Shown piece by piece: positions 51,161 through 61,706 of a stretch of DNA of 64,000 nucleotides. Origin of the DNA: Bacillus sp. 2B10 (lineage in GTDB: Bacteria > Pseudomonadota > Alphaproteobacteria > Sphingomonadales > Sphingomonadaceae); the NCBI GenBank assembly GCA_003946805.1, contig RPSH01000009.1:1-64000 (forward strand). Direction: 5' to 3'. Under the pieces are notes generated by a model, which worked only from the letters and a program-made list of their open reading frames with translations, was not told the origin of the DNA and ran no database searches. Every line of letters starts with the position of its first letter. Position 1 is the first letter of the stretch. A program made the position numbers and the translations under genes.

Positions 51161-52870
51161 TCAGAACAGGCCGTCATCGTCGTCATCGTCCTCGACCGCC
51201 GCGGCGGCGGTGCCGACGACCGCGAAACAGGCCGGGACACAGGCGGCATGGACGTCGCGTTCCTGCGCCATGGTGTAGAGCGCGGTGATTCGCGGCAGCA
51301 GGTCGCCCAATGCCGCCATCGCAGGATCGCCGGGCGCGTCGACCGTGGGCGTCGATGCCAGCACCGCCGCCGCCTGTCGCATCGTCGCGCCCAATTTCAG
51401 TTCCGCGCCGATCTCATCGCCCGCGATGGTCAGCAATTCCATCAACTGGCGGGCATCGTCGCCCCCTTCGCGCACGGCAAGGTCGGTGCGCTGGCACCCT
51501 TCGCGGATGACGACCAGCGCCTGCGCGAGCTTGGTTCCCATGTCGCGGTCGCCTGCATCGCCGCGCTTGATCATCAGCGTGGTGTTCACTTCCGCCAGTT
51601 CGTTGATCGGCTGGCCGATGCCGCGCATCGCATTGCCCAGCGAATGGGCATAGATGTCGACCTCGCTGGCGACGACCGACACCGCCTTGCCCAGTTCGCC
51701 GTGGCGGCGGCACAGCAGGCGGGTGTTGGTCGCGATGTCCTGGACGTTGAACTGGACCCGCTGCAATTGTTCGAGGCGGCCGGTCAGTTCGCGGACGGTG
51801 TCGGTTATCAGGTCCAGCATCGACGCCGACCGCTGGTCCGCCTCCTGCAACTGCACGGTGATGACCGCGACCTCGCCGACCGCTTCCTCGATCTGGATCA
51901 GGAACGGGCGACCGTTGCCGCCGGCATCGTCGTCGATCAGGTCGAGCAGCGAAGCGGTATCGGGCTGCAACGCGTTCAGCGATTCGAGCAGCAGCGCGGC
52001 GTCGCGATCGAAATCGTTGGCGCTGGTTTCGAGCAGCGCGGCGAGAAGGTGGTGGACCACCCCGTTCACCTCCGCCTGATCGGCGGGATCGGTCAGATCG
52101 TGGGGTGCGCTGTCGAGGAGTTGCAGCGCCGACACGACGTGTTCCAGCCGCTGCCGCGTGCTGTCGCCGACCTGCAACGCGCCCAGCATCGTCGCGACCC
52201 GGCCCTGCACGGTGCGGGCGATCGTCGCTACCTGCCGCGCCATCGATGCGACATCGCCCAGATGGCTGTGCAGCGCGCCGGCGTCGCGGGTCAGCCGCTG
52301 CGGCACCGCCGGCAGGATCTTGCGCGCCTCCGCCGCGAGCAGGCGTCCGGCCTGCTGCACGCTGCCGACGCTGCCCGACAGTTCCTTCAGCTTGGCGAGG
52401 AAGCCTTCGAGATGTTCCTCACCCGCCGCCAGCCGTTGGCCCATGTCGTTGACGAAGCCGACGAACGCCGTTTCGCCCGATGCCGCGATCTTGATGTTCA
52501 TGCCGTAGATGTGGAGGACGCGCAGCGCCTGCCGCATGTCCATGACATGGTCGCGCAGGACGCGCGACGCCGTGCCGATGCGCGCCATGTCGGCATCGCG
52601 GTCGGCCTGTACCTGTGGCAAGCCATCGAGCTGTAGCGCGACGTCCTTCAGGCTGGTGACCGCGATTCCCGCCACGCTTTCGTCGAGCGCGCCAGTGACC
52701 TCCTCGATCGAGGTGATGATCCGGTCGATCGTGTCGATCGCGGTAGCAAGGGTGGTGCCCGCGCGGACGAAACGGGCGTCCATGCCCGCCGCGGTCAGCG
52801 CCAGCGTACGCTTCAGGTCGATGGTGTCGAGTTCCATCGCCTCGGCAGGATCGATACGGATATGCTGCAT
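51161..52870 (-). CDS. Unknown helical protein ending the chemotaxis operon
   Basis: A 569-residue cytoplasmic protein that reads as almost all helix and coiled coil. It has no MCP hairpin tip, HAMP or membrane segment, but it shares the receptor-like Ala/Gln/Leu/Asp make-up. RQRLEHVVSALQLLDSAPHD, then FNVQDIATNTRLLCRRHGEL, has the feel of a signalling helical bundle. The tail is acidic and ends DDDDDDGLF. AAGGATT precedes ATG 52870. It follows cheB by 60 bases on the same strand, so it is likely a chemotaxis partner. Function is unknown. Confidence 0.65.
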   Translation of the reverse strand: MQHIRIDPAEAMELDTIDLKRTLALTAAGMDARFVRAGTTLATAIDTIDRIITSIEEVTGALDESVAGIAVTSLKDVALQLDGLPQVQADRDADMARIGTASRVLRDHVMDMRQALRVLHIYGMNIKIAASGETAFVGFVNDMGQRLAAGEEHLEGFLAKLKELSGSVGSVQQAGRLLAAEARKILPAVPQRLTRDAGALHSHLGDVASMARQVATIARTVQGRVATMLGALQVGDSTRQRLEHVVSALQLLDSAPHDLTDPADQAEVNGVVHHLLAALLETSANDFDRDAALLLESLNALQPDTASLLDLIDDDAGGNGRPFLIQIEEAVGEVAVITVQLQEADQRSASMLDLITDTVRELTGRLEQLQRVQFNVQDIATNTRLLCRRHGELGKAVSVVASEVDIYAHSLGNAMRGIGQPINELAEVNTTLMIKRGDAGDRDMGTKLAQALVVIREGCQRTDLAVREGGDDARQLMELLTIAGDEIGAELKLGATMRQAAAVLASTPTVDAPGDPAMAALGDLLPRITALYTMAQERDVHAACVPACFAVVGTAAAAVEDDDDDDGLF

Positions 52871-52930
52871 GGGATCAATCCTTGGCGTTGACGGGGGAGG
52901 GTCGGGCGGCGGCGGGGCGGGCGGCGACGG

Positions 52931-54007
52931 TCATCGTGCGGTCGCCTGCAACAGTTCGCGGGCGATGGCGCCCAAGGGTACGACCCGGTCGGCGGCACCG
53001 CGGGCGATCGCTTCCTTGGGCATACCGAACACGATCGAGGTCGCTTCGTCCTGCGCGACGGTGCGGGCGCCCGCCTGTTTCATTTCCAGCAGGCCGCGCG
53101 CGCCGTCGTCGCCCATGCCGGTCATGATGATGCCGACCGCGTTCGATCCGGCGTTGCGGGCGGCCGACCGGAACAGCACATCGACCGACGGACGGTGCCG
53201 CGACACCAGCGGTCCTTCCTTCACCGACACGACATAGCGCGCGCCCTGTCGTTCCAGCAGCGTGTGGCGCAGCCCGCCGGGCGCGATCAGCACATGGCCG
53301 CGCATCACCGTGTCGCCGTCCTCCGCTTCCTTGACGTCGACCTGGCACAGCCCGTTCAGCCGCCTGGCGAAAGCGCGGGTGAAGCTTTCCGGCATGTGCT
53401 GGACGATGACGATGCCCGGCGAATTGGCGGGCAACGCCTCCAGCACCTCGCGCAGCGCTTCCGTCCCGCCGGTCGATGCGCCGATGCAGACGACCATCTC
53501 GGTCGTCCGGCTCATCGCCCGGCCGGTGGGTGGGGGCAGGACCGCGTCGGCGGTCAGCTTCGCCGCCGGTGCGCCGGACCGGGCGCCGGCCGCGCGGCTG
53601 CGCACGCGTGCCCGCGCCGCGCCCTTCACGGTTTCACGGATCATCATCCGCGATTCGTTCAGATGGTCGGCGATGCCCATGCGGGGTTTCAGGATGACGT
53701 CGACCGCGCCCGCCTCCAATGCCTGGAGCAGCGTTTCGGAGCCTTCCTCGACCAGCGACGAACACATCACCACCGGGATCGGCCGCTGGCTCATCAGCTT
53801 GCGCAGAAAGGTGACGCCATCCATGCGCGGCATCTCGACGTCCAGCGTGATGACGTCGGGCACTTCCTCCTGAATGTAGCGTGCGGCGGCGAACGGATCG
53901 GCGGCGGCGGCGATGACCTCGATTTCCGGATCCTCGCTTAGGATCGCGGTCATCGCCTGGCGGACGCTGGCGCTGTCGTCGATGATGAGGACGCGGATCT
54001 TGCCCAT
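52931..54007 (-). CDS. cheB: CheB protein-glutamate methylesterase
   Basis: A 358-residue two-domain protein. The receiver has Asp 10/11 and the phosphorylated Asp 56 (TLDVEMP). A basic linker precedes the methylesterase with [10 protein letters not shown] (Ser), VQHMPESF (His) and MTGMGDDGA (Asp), the full catalytic triad. It demethylates receptor glutamates when phosphorylated by CheA. It begins one base after the CheR stop. Confidence 0.95.
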   Translation of the reverse strand: MGKIRVLIIDDSASVRQAMTAILSEDPEIEVIAAAADPFAAARYIQEEVPDVITLDVEMPRMDGVTFLRKLMSQRPIPVVMCSSLVEEGSETLLQALEAGAVDVILKPRMGIADHLNESRMMIRETVKGAARARVRSRAAGARSGAPAAKLTADAVLPPPTGRAMSRTTEMVVCIGASTGGTEALREVLEALPANSPGIVIVQHMPESFTRAFARRLNGLCQVDVKEAEDGDTVMRGHVLIAPGGLRHTLLERQGARYVVSVKEGPLVSRHRPSVDVLFRSAARNAGSNAVGIIMTGMGDDGARGLLEMKQAGARTVAQDEATSIVFGMPKEAIARGAADRVVPLGAIARELLQATAR

Positions 54008-54008
54008 G

Positions 54009-54860
54009 TCAGTCCTTCATGAAGACGGTGTAGGAGACCGCCGTGACCGGCAGGTCGATTCCGGCGATCGATTCCGAATGGCCGAGGAACAGGTATCCCC
54101 CCGGACGCAGGCATTCGCACAGCCGGCGAACGACCTTTCCTTGCGTTTCCTTGTCGAAATAGATCAGCACGTTGCGACAGAAGATGATGTCCATCGGTTC
54201 GCCGACGGGGTAGCGGGCGTCCATCAGGTTGAGCTGGGCGAAGCCGATCGCCGAACGCAGCGCCGTGGTGACGCGCACCTGCCCCGCCTTGCGGTCGAGC
54301 GACGTCATAAGATAGCGCTGGCGCAGCGCCGGCGGCACCGGTTCGACCAGCGCCGCAGGATAGATGCCACGTCGCGCCGTTTCCAGCACCGCCGTATCGA
54401 TGTCGGTGGCGAGAATGCCGTAATCCGGACCGCCGCCCTGCGCGAACTGGTCGAGCACCATCGCCATCGTGTACGGCTCGGCACCCGTCGAGCAGGCGGC
54501 GCTCCATGCCCGGATGCGCCGCTGCCCGGTTTTCGCCAGCGCCGGGAGCGCGGTCTTCGCCATGAAGTCGAAATGGCCGGGTTCGCGGAAGAAATCGGTC
54601 TTGTTGGTGGTGACGGCGTTGATGAGGTGCGTCAGTTCGGCGGGATCGGCATCCCCGCTGAACAGATGGTCGCAATACTCGTCCAGCGTGGCCATGCCGG
54701 TATCGCGCAGTCGCCGCTGCAATCGCCCTTCGAGCATCGTCGACTTGGTCCGGGGCATCTTGATGCCGGTCCGGTCGTAGATCAGCGTCGACAGCCGCGC
54801 GAACTTGTGCGGGCTGAGCCGGTCGGCGCCGGGAGGCGTCAGGGCGATTGCGGCAGTCAT
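54009..54860 (-). CDS. cheR: CheR receptor methyltransferase
   Basis: A 283-residue SAM-dependent methyltransferase. The helical N-domain ([11 protein letters not shown]...[10 protein letters not shown]) is followed by [16 protein letters not shown], the SAM motif [30 protein letters not shown] and [12 protein letters not shown]. It methylates glutamates in the two receptors of this operon. ATG 54860 (MTAAIAL) is preferred over the open frame from 54950, whose start lies in the receptor gene's end. Confidence 0.93.
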   Translation of the reverse strand: MTAAIALTPPGADRLSPHKFARLSTLIYDRTGIKMPRTKSTMLEGRLQRRLRDTGMATLDEYCDHLFSGDADPAELTHLINAVTTNKTDFFREPGHFDFMAKTALPALAKTGQRRIRAWSAACSTGAEPYTMAMVLDQFAQGGGPDYGILATDIDTAVLETARRGIYPAALVEPVPPALRQRYLMTSLDRKAGQVRVTTALRSAIGFAQLNLMDARYPVGEPMDIIFCRNVLIYFDKETQGKVVRRLCECLRPGGYLFLGHSESIAGIDLPVTAVSYTVFMKD

Positions 54861-54924
54861 GGTCGGTTGTTTCCAGTCGACGGAAAGGTCGGGAAGCGGC
54901 GGGTATGTCGGGTGAGCGGATGGC

Positions 54925-56850
54925 TCACGCCGCCCGGCCGAAGGAGGCATCGTCGCTGTCCGGTCCGCCTTGCGTCAGATCAAGCGCGAAGCCGCGGGCG
55001 CGGGACTGTTGATCGGCGACCGATCCGGTCTTGGGGCGCTTGGTGGCCGGGATCTTTGCCTTCACCTTGGCGACGGGCGCGCGCGCTGCACGAGCGACGG
55101 AAGCGGTGGCGCGCGAGGGTTCTTCGATCCGGAAGAACGCGATGCTGCCTTGCAGGTCTTCCGCCTGACCGGCCAGTTCGTCCGACGTGGACGAAATCTG
55201 TTCCGACGCACCGGCATTCTGCTGCGTCACCTGGTCGAGTTGTTGCAGCGCCTGGTTGATCTGGCTGGCGCCGATATCCTGTTCGCGGCACGCCGCGCTG
55301 ATTTCGGACACCAGTTCGGCGGTGCGGCGGATGTCGGGCACCAGCTTGGTCAGCATCTCGCCCGCCTTGGCGGCGGCCTGCACCGTTTCCGACGAAACCG
55401 AACTGATCTCGGCGGCCGCCGTCTGGCTGCGTTCGGCGAGCTTGCGGACTTCCGACGCGACGACCGCGAAGCCGCGACCATGTTCGCCGGCACGGGCCGC
55501 TTCCACGGCGGCGTTCAGCGCCAGCAGGTCGGTCTGGCGGGCGATTTCCTGCACGATGCCGATCTTTTCGGCGATCGTCCGCATCGCACCCACCGCACGG
55601 TCGACCGCGACACCGCTCGCTTCGGCATCCTTCGACGACTGGCGCGCGATCTTTTCGGTCTGCGCGGCATTGTCGGCATTCTGTTTGATGTTGGCGGCCA
55701 TCTGCTCCATCGACGCCGATGCTTCCTCGGCGGCGGCGGCCTGTTCGGTCGCGCCCTCGCTCACCTGTTGCGACGAGGATGACAGTTGCTGGCTGCCGGC
55801 GGCGACCTGATCGGAAGCGGACGCCACGTCGCCGGCGAATTTCGAGAGATTGTCGACCAGCGAGTTGATCGCGTCCTTCATCCGCTGATGATCGCCGTCG
55901 CACTCGATCTCGACGCGCTGGGTCAGATCGCCGGTGCTGACCAGCCGCAAAACCCGATTGCCCTCGCCGATCGGCAGCAGGATCGCGTCGAGCATACCGT
56001 TGATGCCGTCGACCAGCTTCGAGAAGTCGCCACGAAAGCGTCCGGTATCGCCACGTTCGCTGAGGCGCCCCTCGGTCGAGGCGCGGATCAGGCGCTGGAT
56101 CTCACCGGTTATGTCCTTGAAGTTTCCGCGCAGCGTTTCGACGGTTTCGTTGATGAACGCCTTCTTGCCGGGGAATTGTTCGAGCTGAGCCTCGAAATCG
56201 CCTTCGCCGAACGCCTTGATACAGCCCATCGCCTTTTTCTTCACGGCGATGTGACCGGCGACCATGTCGTTGATACCGCGCGCCATGACGCCGAAGTCGC
56301 CGGGGAATTTCTCGGCGGCAACGACGACGTCGATGTCGCCGCGATCATGTTCGGCGGACATGTGGTTCATTTCGGCGATCAGCGTCTTCAGGTTTCCGCG
56401 CAGCGTTTCGATGGCGTCGTTGATGAACGCCTTCTTGCCCGGCAGCTTGTCGAGCGGCGCTTCGAAGTTGCCGATGGCGATCTCACGGATGCAGGCCATC
56501 GCCATCTTCTTCACGTCGATGTGGGCGGCGACCAGCGTGTCGACGCGATCGGCCATCACGCGAAGGTCGCCGTGAAAGGCCGGCGACGACAGCACGGCGT
56601 CGATGTCGCCGCGTCGATGTTCGGCAATGACATAGGCAAGACCGTCGTTCATGCGAACGACCGGCGTCAGCGCCGCATCGAGGAGCCCGTTCACCGCCGC
56701 CAGCATGGCGCGCGCCTCACCGGTCGCCATATCTTCGCGTGCCCGACGGGTCAGGTCGCCATCGGCGATCGATTGCGTCAGCGCATGGATCTCGGCGATC
56801 GCTGCTGCCGGGCGGGCGCTATGCTTGATCTGGGAGAACATCTTCGGCAT
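54925..56850 (-). CDS. Soluble methyl-accepting chemotaxis protein with HAMP repeats
   Basis: A 641-residue receptor with no membrane segment. The first 320 residues are tandem HAMP-type units of about 85-90 residues; two are very alike, each with [22 protein letters not shown] or [16 protein letters not shown], and ETLRGN. The signalling domain contains [20 protein letters not shown], the CheA/CheW-binding tip. The C-terminus is [20 protein letters not shown]. Such cytosolic receptors sense internal signals. Either ATG 56850 or 56841 may be used. Confidence 0.9.
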   Translation of the reverse strand: MPKMFSQIKHSARPAAAIAEIHALTQSIADGDLTRRAREDMATGEARAMLAAVNGLLDAALTPVVRMNDGLAYVIAEHRRGDIDAVLSSPAFHGDLRVMADRVDTLVAAHIDVKKMAMACIREIAIGNFEAPLDKLPGKKAFINDAIETLRGNLKTLIAEMNHMSAEHDRGDIDVVVAAEKFPGDFGVMARGINDMVAGHIAVKKKAMGCIKAFGEGDFEAQLEQFPGKKAFINETVETLRGNFKDITGEIQRLIRASTEGRLSERGDTGRFRGDFSKLVDGINGMLDAILLPIGEGNRVLRLVSTGDLTQRVEIECDGDHQRMKDAINSLVDNLSKFAGDVASASDQVAAGSQQLSSSSQQVSEGATEQAAAAEEASASMEQMAANIKQNADNAAQTEKIARQSSKDAEASGVAVDRAVGAMRTIAEKIGIVQEIARQTDLLALNAAVEAARAGEHGRGFAVVASEVRKLAERSQTAAAEISSVSSETVQAAAKAGEMLTKLVPDIRRTAELVSEISAACREQDIGASQINQALQQLDQVTQQNAGASEQISSTSDELAGQAEDLQGSIAFFRIEEPSRATASVARAARAPVAKVKAKIPATKRPKTGSVADQQSRARGFALDLTQGGPDSDDASFGRAA

Positions 56851-56877
56851 CCTCTTCTATGTTTTTGTTATCGCGGG

Positions 56878-57384
56878 TCAGGCCGCTTGGGAAAGGGTGG
56901 CAAGCCGGTCCATGTCGTCGGCGGCAAACCGGTCCATGTCGTCGGCGGCAAAGACGTGCGCGACGTCGATGATGACGACGAAGCCATCGGCCTCGCGCAC
57001 CACCCCCGCGATATAGTCGGACCGCCAGCGCATTCCGATATCGGGGGCGCTTTCCAGTCGATCGCGTTCGAACGTGGCGACGGCGATCACGCGGTCGACG
57101 ACGAGGCCGAGCGCCAGCGTCCGGTCGGGAAGCGGTACGTCGACGATCAGCACCCGCGTGGCGAGCGTGGGGTCGACGGGCGCAAGGCCCAGCCGGACCC
57201 GCAGGTCGATCATCGGCACCCCGGACCCGCGCACGTCGGTCAGCCCGAGCATCCACGACGGACCGTTGGGAACGCGAAAGGCGGGGGTGTAGTCGAGGAT
57301 CTCGCGGACCATCGTCACCGATACCGCGAAGACCTCTTCCCCCAGGCCGAAGGTGACGACCTGCGTCGGGGCGGCGGCGCTCAT
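56878..57384 (-). CDS. cheW: CheW coupling protein 1
   Basis: A 168-residue CheW domain: [57 protein letters not shown] and [11 protein letters not shown]. It links receptors to CheA. Near the end FAADDMDR occurs twice because of a 24-bp tandem duplication at 56905-56952. The start overlaps the stop of the membrane receptor gene. Confidence 0.92.
   Translation of the reverse strand: MSAAAPTQVVTFGLGEEVFAVSVTMVREILDYTPAFRVPNGPSWMLGLTDVRGSGVPMIDLRVRLGLAPVDPTLATRVLIVDVPLPDRTLALGLVVDRVIAVATFERDRLESAPDIGMRWRSDYIAGVVREADGFVVIIDVAHVFAADDMDRFAADDMDRLATLSQAA
56905..56952 (-). repeat. 24-bp tandem duplication inside cheW
   Basis: CCGGTCCATGTCGTCGGCGG plus CAAA occurs twice without a change (56905-56928, 56929-56952). 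In the protein this adds one extra FAADDMDR at the C-terminal helix. Zero divergence suggests a recent event. Confidence 0.9.
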
Positions 57385-59195
57385 GCCGCGCGTCCGAAGC
57401 TGACGTCGTCACCGTCCGGGCCGCCTTGCGCGAGATCAAGCGCGAAGCCGCGGGCGCGTGCCTGCTGGTCGGCGATCGATCCGTTCCTGGCCTTGGCGAC
57501 CGCCGACGGAGCCTTGACCTTGGTCTTCGGCTTCACCGGGGCGGCGGGCTTGCGGATCGCCGGACGACGCGCGGTCGAAGTGTTGCTGTCGTCGAAGCGG
57601 AAGAACGCGATGCCCTGCTGCAGTTCTTCCGCCTGACCTGCCAGTTCCTCGGACGTCGAGGAAATCTGTTCGGAGGCTGCTGCGTTCTGCTGCGTCACCT
57701 GGTCGAGCTGCTGGATCGCCTGGTTGATCTGGCTCGACCCGATGTCCTGCTCGCGACAGGCGGCGCTGATCTCGGACACCAGTTCGGCGGTGCGGCGGAT
57801 GTCGGGCACCAGCTTGGTCAGCATCTCACCAGCCTTGGCGGCGGCCTGCACCGTTTCCGACGATACCGAGCTGATCTCGGCAGCGGCGGTCTGGCTGCGT
57901 TCCGCCAGCTTGCGGACTTCCGAGGCGACCACCGCGAAACCGCGACCATGTTCGCCGGCGCGGGCTGCTTCCACGGCCGCGTTCAGCGCCAGCAGGTCGG
58001 TCTGGCGGGCGATTTCCTGTACGATGCCGATCTTTTCGGCGATCGTCCGCATCGCACTGACCGCACGGTCGACCGCGACACCGCTGGCTTCGGCGTCCGA
58101 CGACGACTGGCGGGCGATCTTCTCGGTCTGGGCGGCATTGTCGGCATTCTGTTTGATGTTGGCGGCCATCTGCTCCATCGACGCGGATGCCTCCTCGGCG
58201 GCGGCGGCCTGTTCGGTCGCACCCTGCGACACCTGGTCGGCGGTGGACGACAACTGCTGCGTGCCGGCGGCGACATTCTGTGCCGCGATCGTGGCATCGC
58301 CGATGACGCCGCGCAGGCGGTTGGTCATGCTGACCAGCGCGTGGCCCAACTTATCGTGCTCGGACAGTGGCTTGTAGTCGACGGTCAGGTCGCCCTGGGC
58401 GATCGTTTCGGCCAAAGCCGCCGATTTGCGCAGGTCGGCGGTCATCGCGTTGATCGTATCGACCAGATCCTTGATCTCGTCGTTCGACTTCACGGCTACT
58501 TCATTGTCGAGGTCGCCGATCGCTACGGCGCTGATCGCGACGCTAGCGGTCTTCAGACCGCGCGAGACGGTGAGGGCGATCCAGATGGCAGCGCCGATCG
58601 ACAACAGCAACGCCAGTCCGGCTACTACAAACAAGAGGTTGCGGCTTTCGGCGTACAGGACATCAGTGTCGGTGGACGTCTTCGCCATCGATTCCTGCAC
58701 CCGCGCGACCATCGCGTCGATATCGTCGTCCAGCTTCGAGGCCAGCTTTGGCTGTTCGCTCGACGCGAGCACGGCGGCCTCGGCGTTCTTGTTGGCGAGA
58801 CCGAGTTCGCGGATCCTGTTGAAGACGGGCAGCAATGCCTGATAATCCGCCCGGATTCTCTGCCAGCCCGCTTGGCGATCGGCTGGAGCCGACTGCTGGG
58901 CTTCATCGAGATATTTGGCGATCAGGGCCTGGCTCTGCACGATTTTGGCATCATAAGCCTTCATGAGCGTCATATCGCTGTTCGCGGCGAGCGCCATCTG
59001 CGCGGACTGCATACCGCTGCTTTCGGCCGCGATCGACTGGGCGATGGCCAATCGCTTGACCGGACCCGCGACGAGTTCGTTGATCGCATCGTTGAGCGTA
59101 TTCATCCGGGTCACGCCGACGAATACGATCGCCAGTATCATGAGAATGAGGACGGTGAACGTCGCTCCCAGCTTCATCTTGATCGTTGCACGCAT
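57381..59195 (-). CDS. Membrane methyl-accepting chemotaxis protein
   Basis: A 604-residue receptor: membrane segment 9-29, a periplasmic four-helix bundle (31-185), second segment 187-209, a HAMP domain ([10 protein letters not shown] to about 262), a second HAMP-like unit and the signalling domain with the same tip as the soluble receptor. The signalling domain is almost the same as that of the soluble receptor in protein and DNA. Its tail [20 protein letters not shown] is shared too. A run of eight G lies in the ribosome site. Confidence 0.93.
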   Translation of the reverse strand: MRATIKMKLGATFTVLILMILAIVFVGVTRMNTLNDAINELVAGPVKRLAIAQSIAAESSGMQSAQMALAANSDMTLMKAYDAKIVQSQALIAKYLDEAQQSAPADRQAGWQRIRADYQALLPVFNRIRELGLANKNAEAAVLASSEQPKLASKLDDDIDAMVARVQESMAKTSTDTDVLYAESRNLLFVVAGLALLLSIGAAIWIALTVSRGLKTASVAISAVAIGDLDNEVAVKSNDEIKDLVDTINAMTADLRKSAALAETIAQGDLTVDYKPLSEHDKLGHALVSMTNRLRGVIGDATIAAQNVAAGTQQLSSTADQVSQGATEQAAAAEEASASMEQMAANIKQNADNAAQTEKIARQSSSDAEASGVAVDRAVSAMRTIAEKIGIVQEIARQTDLLALNAAVEAARAGEHGRGFAVVASEVRKLAERSQTAAAEISSVSSETVQAAAKAGEMLTKLVPDIRRTAELVSEISAACREQDIGSSQINQAIQQLDQVTQQNAAASEQISSTSEELAGQAEELQQGIAFFRFDDSNTSTARRPAIRKPAAPVKPKTKVKAPSAVAKARNGSIADQQARARGFALDLAQGGPDGDDVSFGRAA

Positions 59196-59218
59196 GGTTT
59201 ATTCCCCCCCCGGGAAGA

Positions 59219-59740
59219 TCAGTGAATGGACACGTCAGCGGTATCGCCGCGTGCGATCGACTGGAAAATGGTTGTGAGATCCGGCAGCACGACGATGTCG
59301 TCGTGGTGCCGCACCAGCGTCCGGACATGTTCGCGGCGCCAGCGCAGGCCGACGACCGGCGCATCCTCCCTGGTGGTGGCGGAGAAGGTCGCGACCTCGT
59401 GCACCTTGTCGGTGCGCAGGCCGATCATCGCCGGTTCGCCGCCCAGTTCGATTTCGATCACGACGATCCGGCTGTCGGGCGTCGATGCCCCCGCGGTCAT
59501 GCCGAACGCGAGGTGCAGGTCGGCTAGCGGAATGATACGTCCCCGGAAATTGATGACATGGCCGACCAGTGGCGGTGCGCCCGGCACCCGCGTTTCGGGC
59601 ATCATGTCGAGGATTTCGCGGACCAGCACCGCTTCCAGTGCGAAACTCTGGCCGCCGATGTCGAAGACCAGCACCTCGAGTTGTTCTTCATGGTTCCACG
59701 GCACCTGGGCCGAGGTCGAGCGGGTTTCATCCTGCTGCAC
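59219..59740 (-). CDS. cheW: CheW coupling protein 2
   Basis: A 173-residue CheW domain: LEVLVFDIGGQSFALEAVLV, GHVINFRGRIIPLADLHLAFG, VVIEIELGGEPAMIGLRTD and DIVVLPDLTTIF. GTG 59740 is chosen because AGGAGA lies six bases upstream; the ATG at 59755 has no ribosome site. The start lies inside the end of cheA, so translation is coupled. Confidence 0.9.
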   Translation of the reverse strand: MQQDETRSTSAQVPWNHEEQLEVLVFDIGGQSFALEAVLVREILDMMPETRVPGAPPLVGHVINFRGRIIPLADLHLAFGMTAGASTPDSRIVVIEIELGGEPAMIGLRTDKVHEVATFSATTREDAPVVGLRWRREHVRTLVRHHDDIVVLPDLTTIFQSIARGDTADVSIH

Positions 59741-61706
59741 GCAGCGTCTCCTCATGGGGTTGGCCGAGCGCGATGAGCTGGACGATGTCGAGGATCAGCG
59801 CGACCTCGCCGTCGCCGAGGATCGTCGCACCGGCAAAGGTCGCGGCGTCGCGGTGCAACACCGACATCGGCTTGATGACCGTCTGATGGTTGCCGATGAT
59901 CTGATCGGCGACCAGCCCGATGCGGCCCTGCGGCGTCGATACCACCACGATCTTCTGAAACGGATCGGGGCGGGTGTCGGTGGCGAACAGTTCGCGCAGA
60001 CGGAGGAACGGCACCAGCTTTTCACGCAGGGTGATGAGGCTGCGACCGCGATGGCGCATATCGTCCTCTAGCGAGAGTTCGATGCATTCCTCGACCGCGG
60101 TCAGCGGAATGACGTAGCGACCGCTGCCGACCCGGACCAGCAGCCCTTCGATGATCGCCAGCGTCAGCGGGATGCGCAGGGCGATGACCGATCCCTCGCC
60201 CTCGTTCGACTGTACGTCGATCGATCCGCGCAACCCTTCGATCGTGCGCTTCACCACGTCCATGCCGACGCCGCGCCCTGACAGGTTGGTGACCGCCGCG
60301 GCCGTCGAAAATCCGGGGGCGAAGATCAGTTGGAGCAGGTCCTGGTCCGATATCGACTGGTCGGGCTGGATCAGGGCGTTGGCTTCCGCCTTGGCCCGGA
60401 CGCGTGCCCGGTTGATGCCGCGACCGTCGTCGCGGATGGTGATGACGACCTCGCCCCCCGCCTGATGCGCGGCGAGGCGGACGGTGCCGGCGGCGGACTT
60501 GCCCGCGATCGCACGGTCTTCGGGCGTTTCGAGGCCATGATCGCAGCTATTGCGGATCAGGTGGACCATCGGATCGAACAGCCGTTCGATCACGGTCTTG
60601 TCGACCTCCGTCGCTTCGCCCTCGGTTTCGAACTCGATTGTCTTGCCGGTGTCGCGCGCCAAATCGTGGATCAGGCGGCGAAAGCGTGCGAACAGCGACC
60701 CGACGGGCACCATGCGCATGACCATCATGTTGTCGCGCAGTTCGCCGGCCAGCCGCTCGATCTCTTCGGAAACCGACCGCAGCACTAGGTCCTGACCGCG
60801 ATGCGCCACCTGCGACAGACGGCTCTGCGCGATCACCAGTTCGCCGACACGGTCCATCAGCGCATCGAGCCGGCCGGCTGGAACGCGGACGCTCTCCTCC
60901 GCCTTCGCGGCAGTGCGGGCGGCGGGGGCTTCGGTGGTCGCGGCAGCGACGGGTGCCGCGACCACCGGGGCCACGACGGTTTCCACGACCGCGGGCACGG
61001 CATCGACAGGTGCCGCGACGGCGTCCATCGCCAGCGGTTCGATGGTCAGTTCCATGTCGTCCATTACGAAGATGAACACGTCCTCGATATCGTCGCGCGT
61101 GATGTCACCGGTCAGCGTGACGTCCCAGCTGATATGACATTCGGTCGGAACCAGCGCCGACAGCGGCGGCACGCGGTCGGTCCGCGCGACGATGGTGCAG
61201 TCGCCCAGTTCGCGCAGTTCGTCGAGCAGCATCAGCGGATTGGTGCCGTTCGCCATCGCATCCACCGGCAGGCGAAACGCGACCTTCCAGCCCGACGGTG
61301 CGGCGGGCACGGGCGGGGCGGTCCGGGCGGTGCCCGACGCTTCGTCGATCGCCTGTTGCAGACGGACGAGGATCGCGTCGCCATCGGCCGCAGGCGCGTC
61401 GCCATCGACCAGCGCGCGCATGTGATCCTGCGCCGACAGGATGACCGCGACCAGTCCGGCGGTGGCGGGCACCTGCCCCTTGCGCACGCGATCGAACGCG
61501 GATTCGCAGTGGTGGGTAAAGCCGGCGAGCGCATCGAAGCCGAACATCGCGCCCGAGCCCTTGAGCGTATGCAGGCCGCGAAAGACGGCGTTGACCAGAT
61601 CGGCATTGCCGAGGTCGTGACCGAGATCGAGCAGGCCCTGCTCCACCTGGTCGAGCACCTCGCCCGCCTCCACGCGGAAGGCGGCGACGGGATCGTCGGC
61701 GATCAC
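59727..61706 (-). CDS. cheA: CheA chemotaxis histidine kinase
   Basis: A 659-residue protein. The Hpt domain has the phosphorylated His 46 in FRGLHTLKGSGAMFGF. A second, divergent regulatory segment (about 140-215) replaces the usual P2. An Ala/Pro/Val linker leads to the dimerisation domain, then the ATP-binding part: HLIRNSCDHGLE (N box), RDDGRGI (G1), GFSTAAAVTNLSGRGVGMDVV (G2, given in part). A CheW-like domain ends the protein. It passes phosphate to CheY and CheB. Its ATG overlaps the cheY stop. Confidence 0.95.
   Translation of the reverse strand: MIADDPVAAFRVEAGEVLDQVEQGLLDLGHDLGNADLVNAVFRGLHTLKGSGAMFGFDALAGFTHHCESAFDRVRKGQVPATAGLVAVILSAQDHMRALVDGDAPAADGDAILVRLQQAIDEASGTARTAPPVPAAPSGWKVAFRLPVDAMANGTNPLMLLDELRELGDCTIVARTDRVPPLSALVPTECHISWDVTLTGDITRDDIEDVFIFVMDDMELTIEPLAMDAVAAPVDAVPAVVETVVAPVVAAPVAAATTEAPAARTAAKAEESVRVPAGRLDALMDRVGELVIAQSRLSQVAHRGQDLVLRSVSEEIERLAGELRDNMMVMRMVPVGSLFARFRRLIHDLARDTGKTIEFETEGEATEVDKTVIERLFDPMVHLIRNSCDHGLETPEDRAIAGKSAAGTVRLAAHQAGGEVVITIRDDGRGINRARVRAKAEANALIQPDQSISDQDLLQLIFAPGFSTAAAVTNLSGRGVGMDVVKRTIEGLRGSIDVQSNEGEGSVIALRIPLTLAIIEGLLVRVGSGRYVIPLTAVEECIELSLEDDMRHRGRSLITLREKLVPFLRLRELFATDTRPDPFQKIVVVSTPQGRIGLVADQIIGNHQTVIKPMSVLHRDAATFAGATILGDGEVALILDIVQLIALGQPHEETLRAAG

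Noticed and set aside
55786..57636. 616-residue plus-strand frame across the receptor and cheW genes
   Set aside because: Antisense to two well-recognised genes; its sequence is His/Asp/Arg-rich filler.
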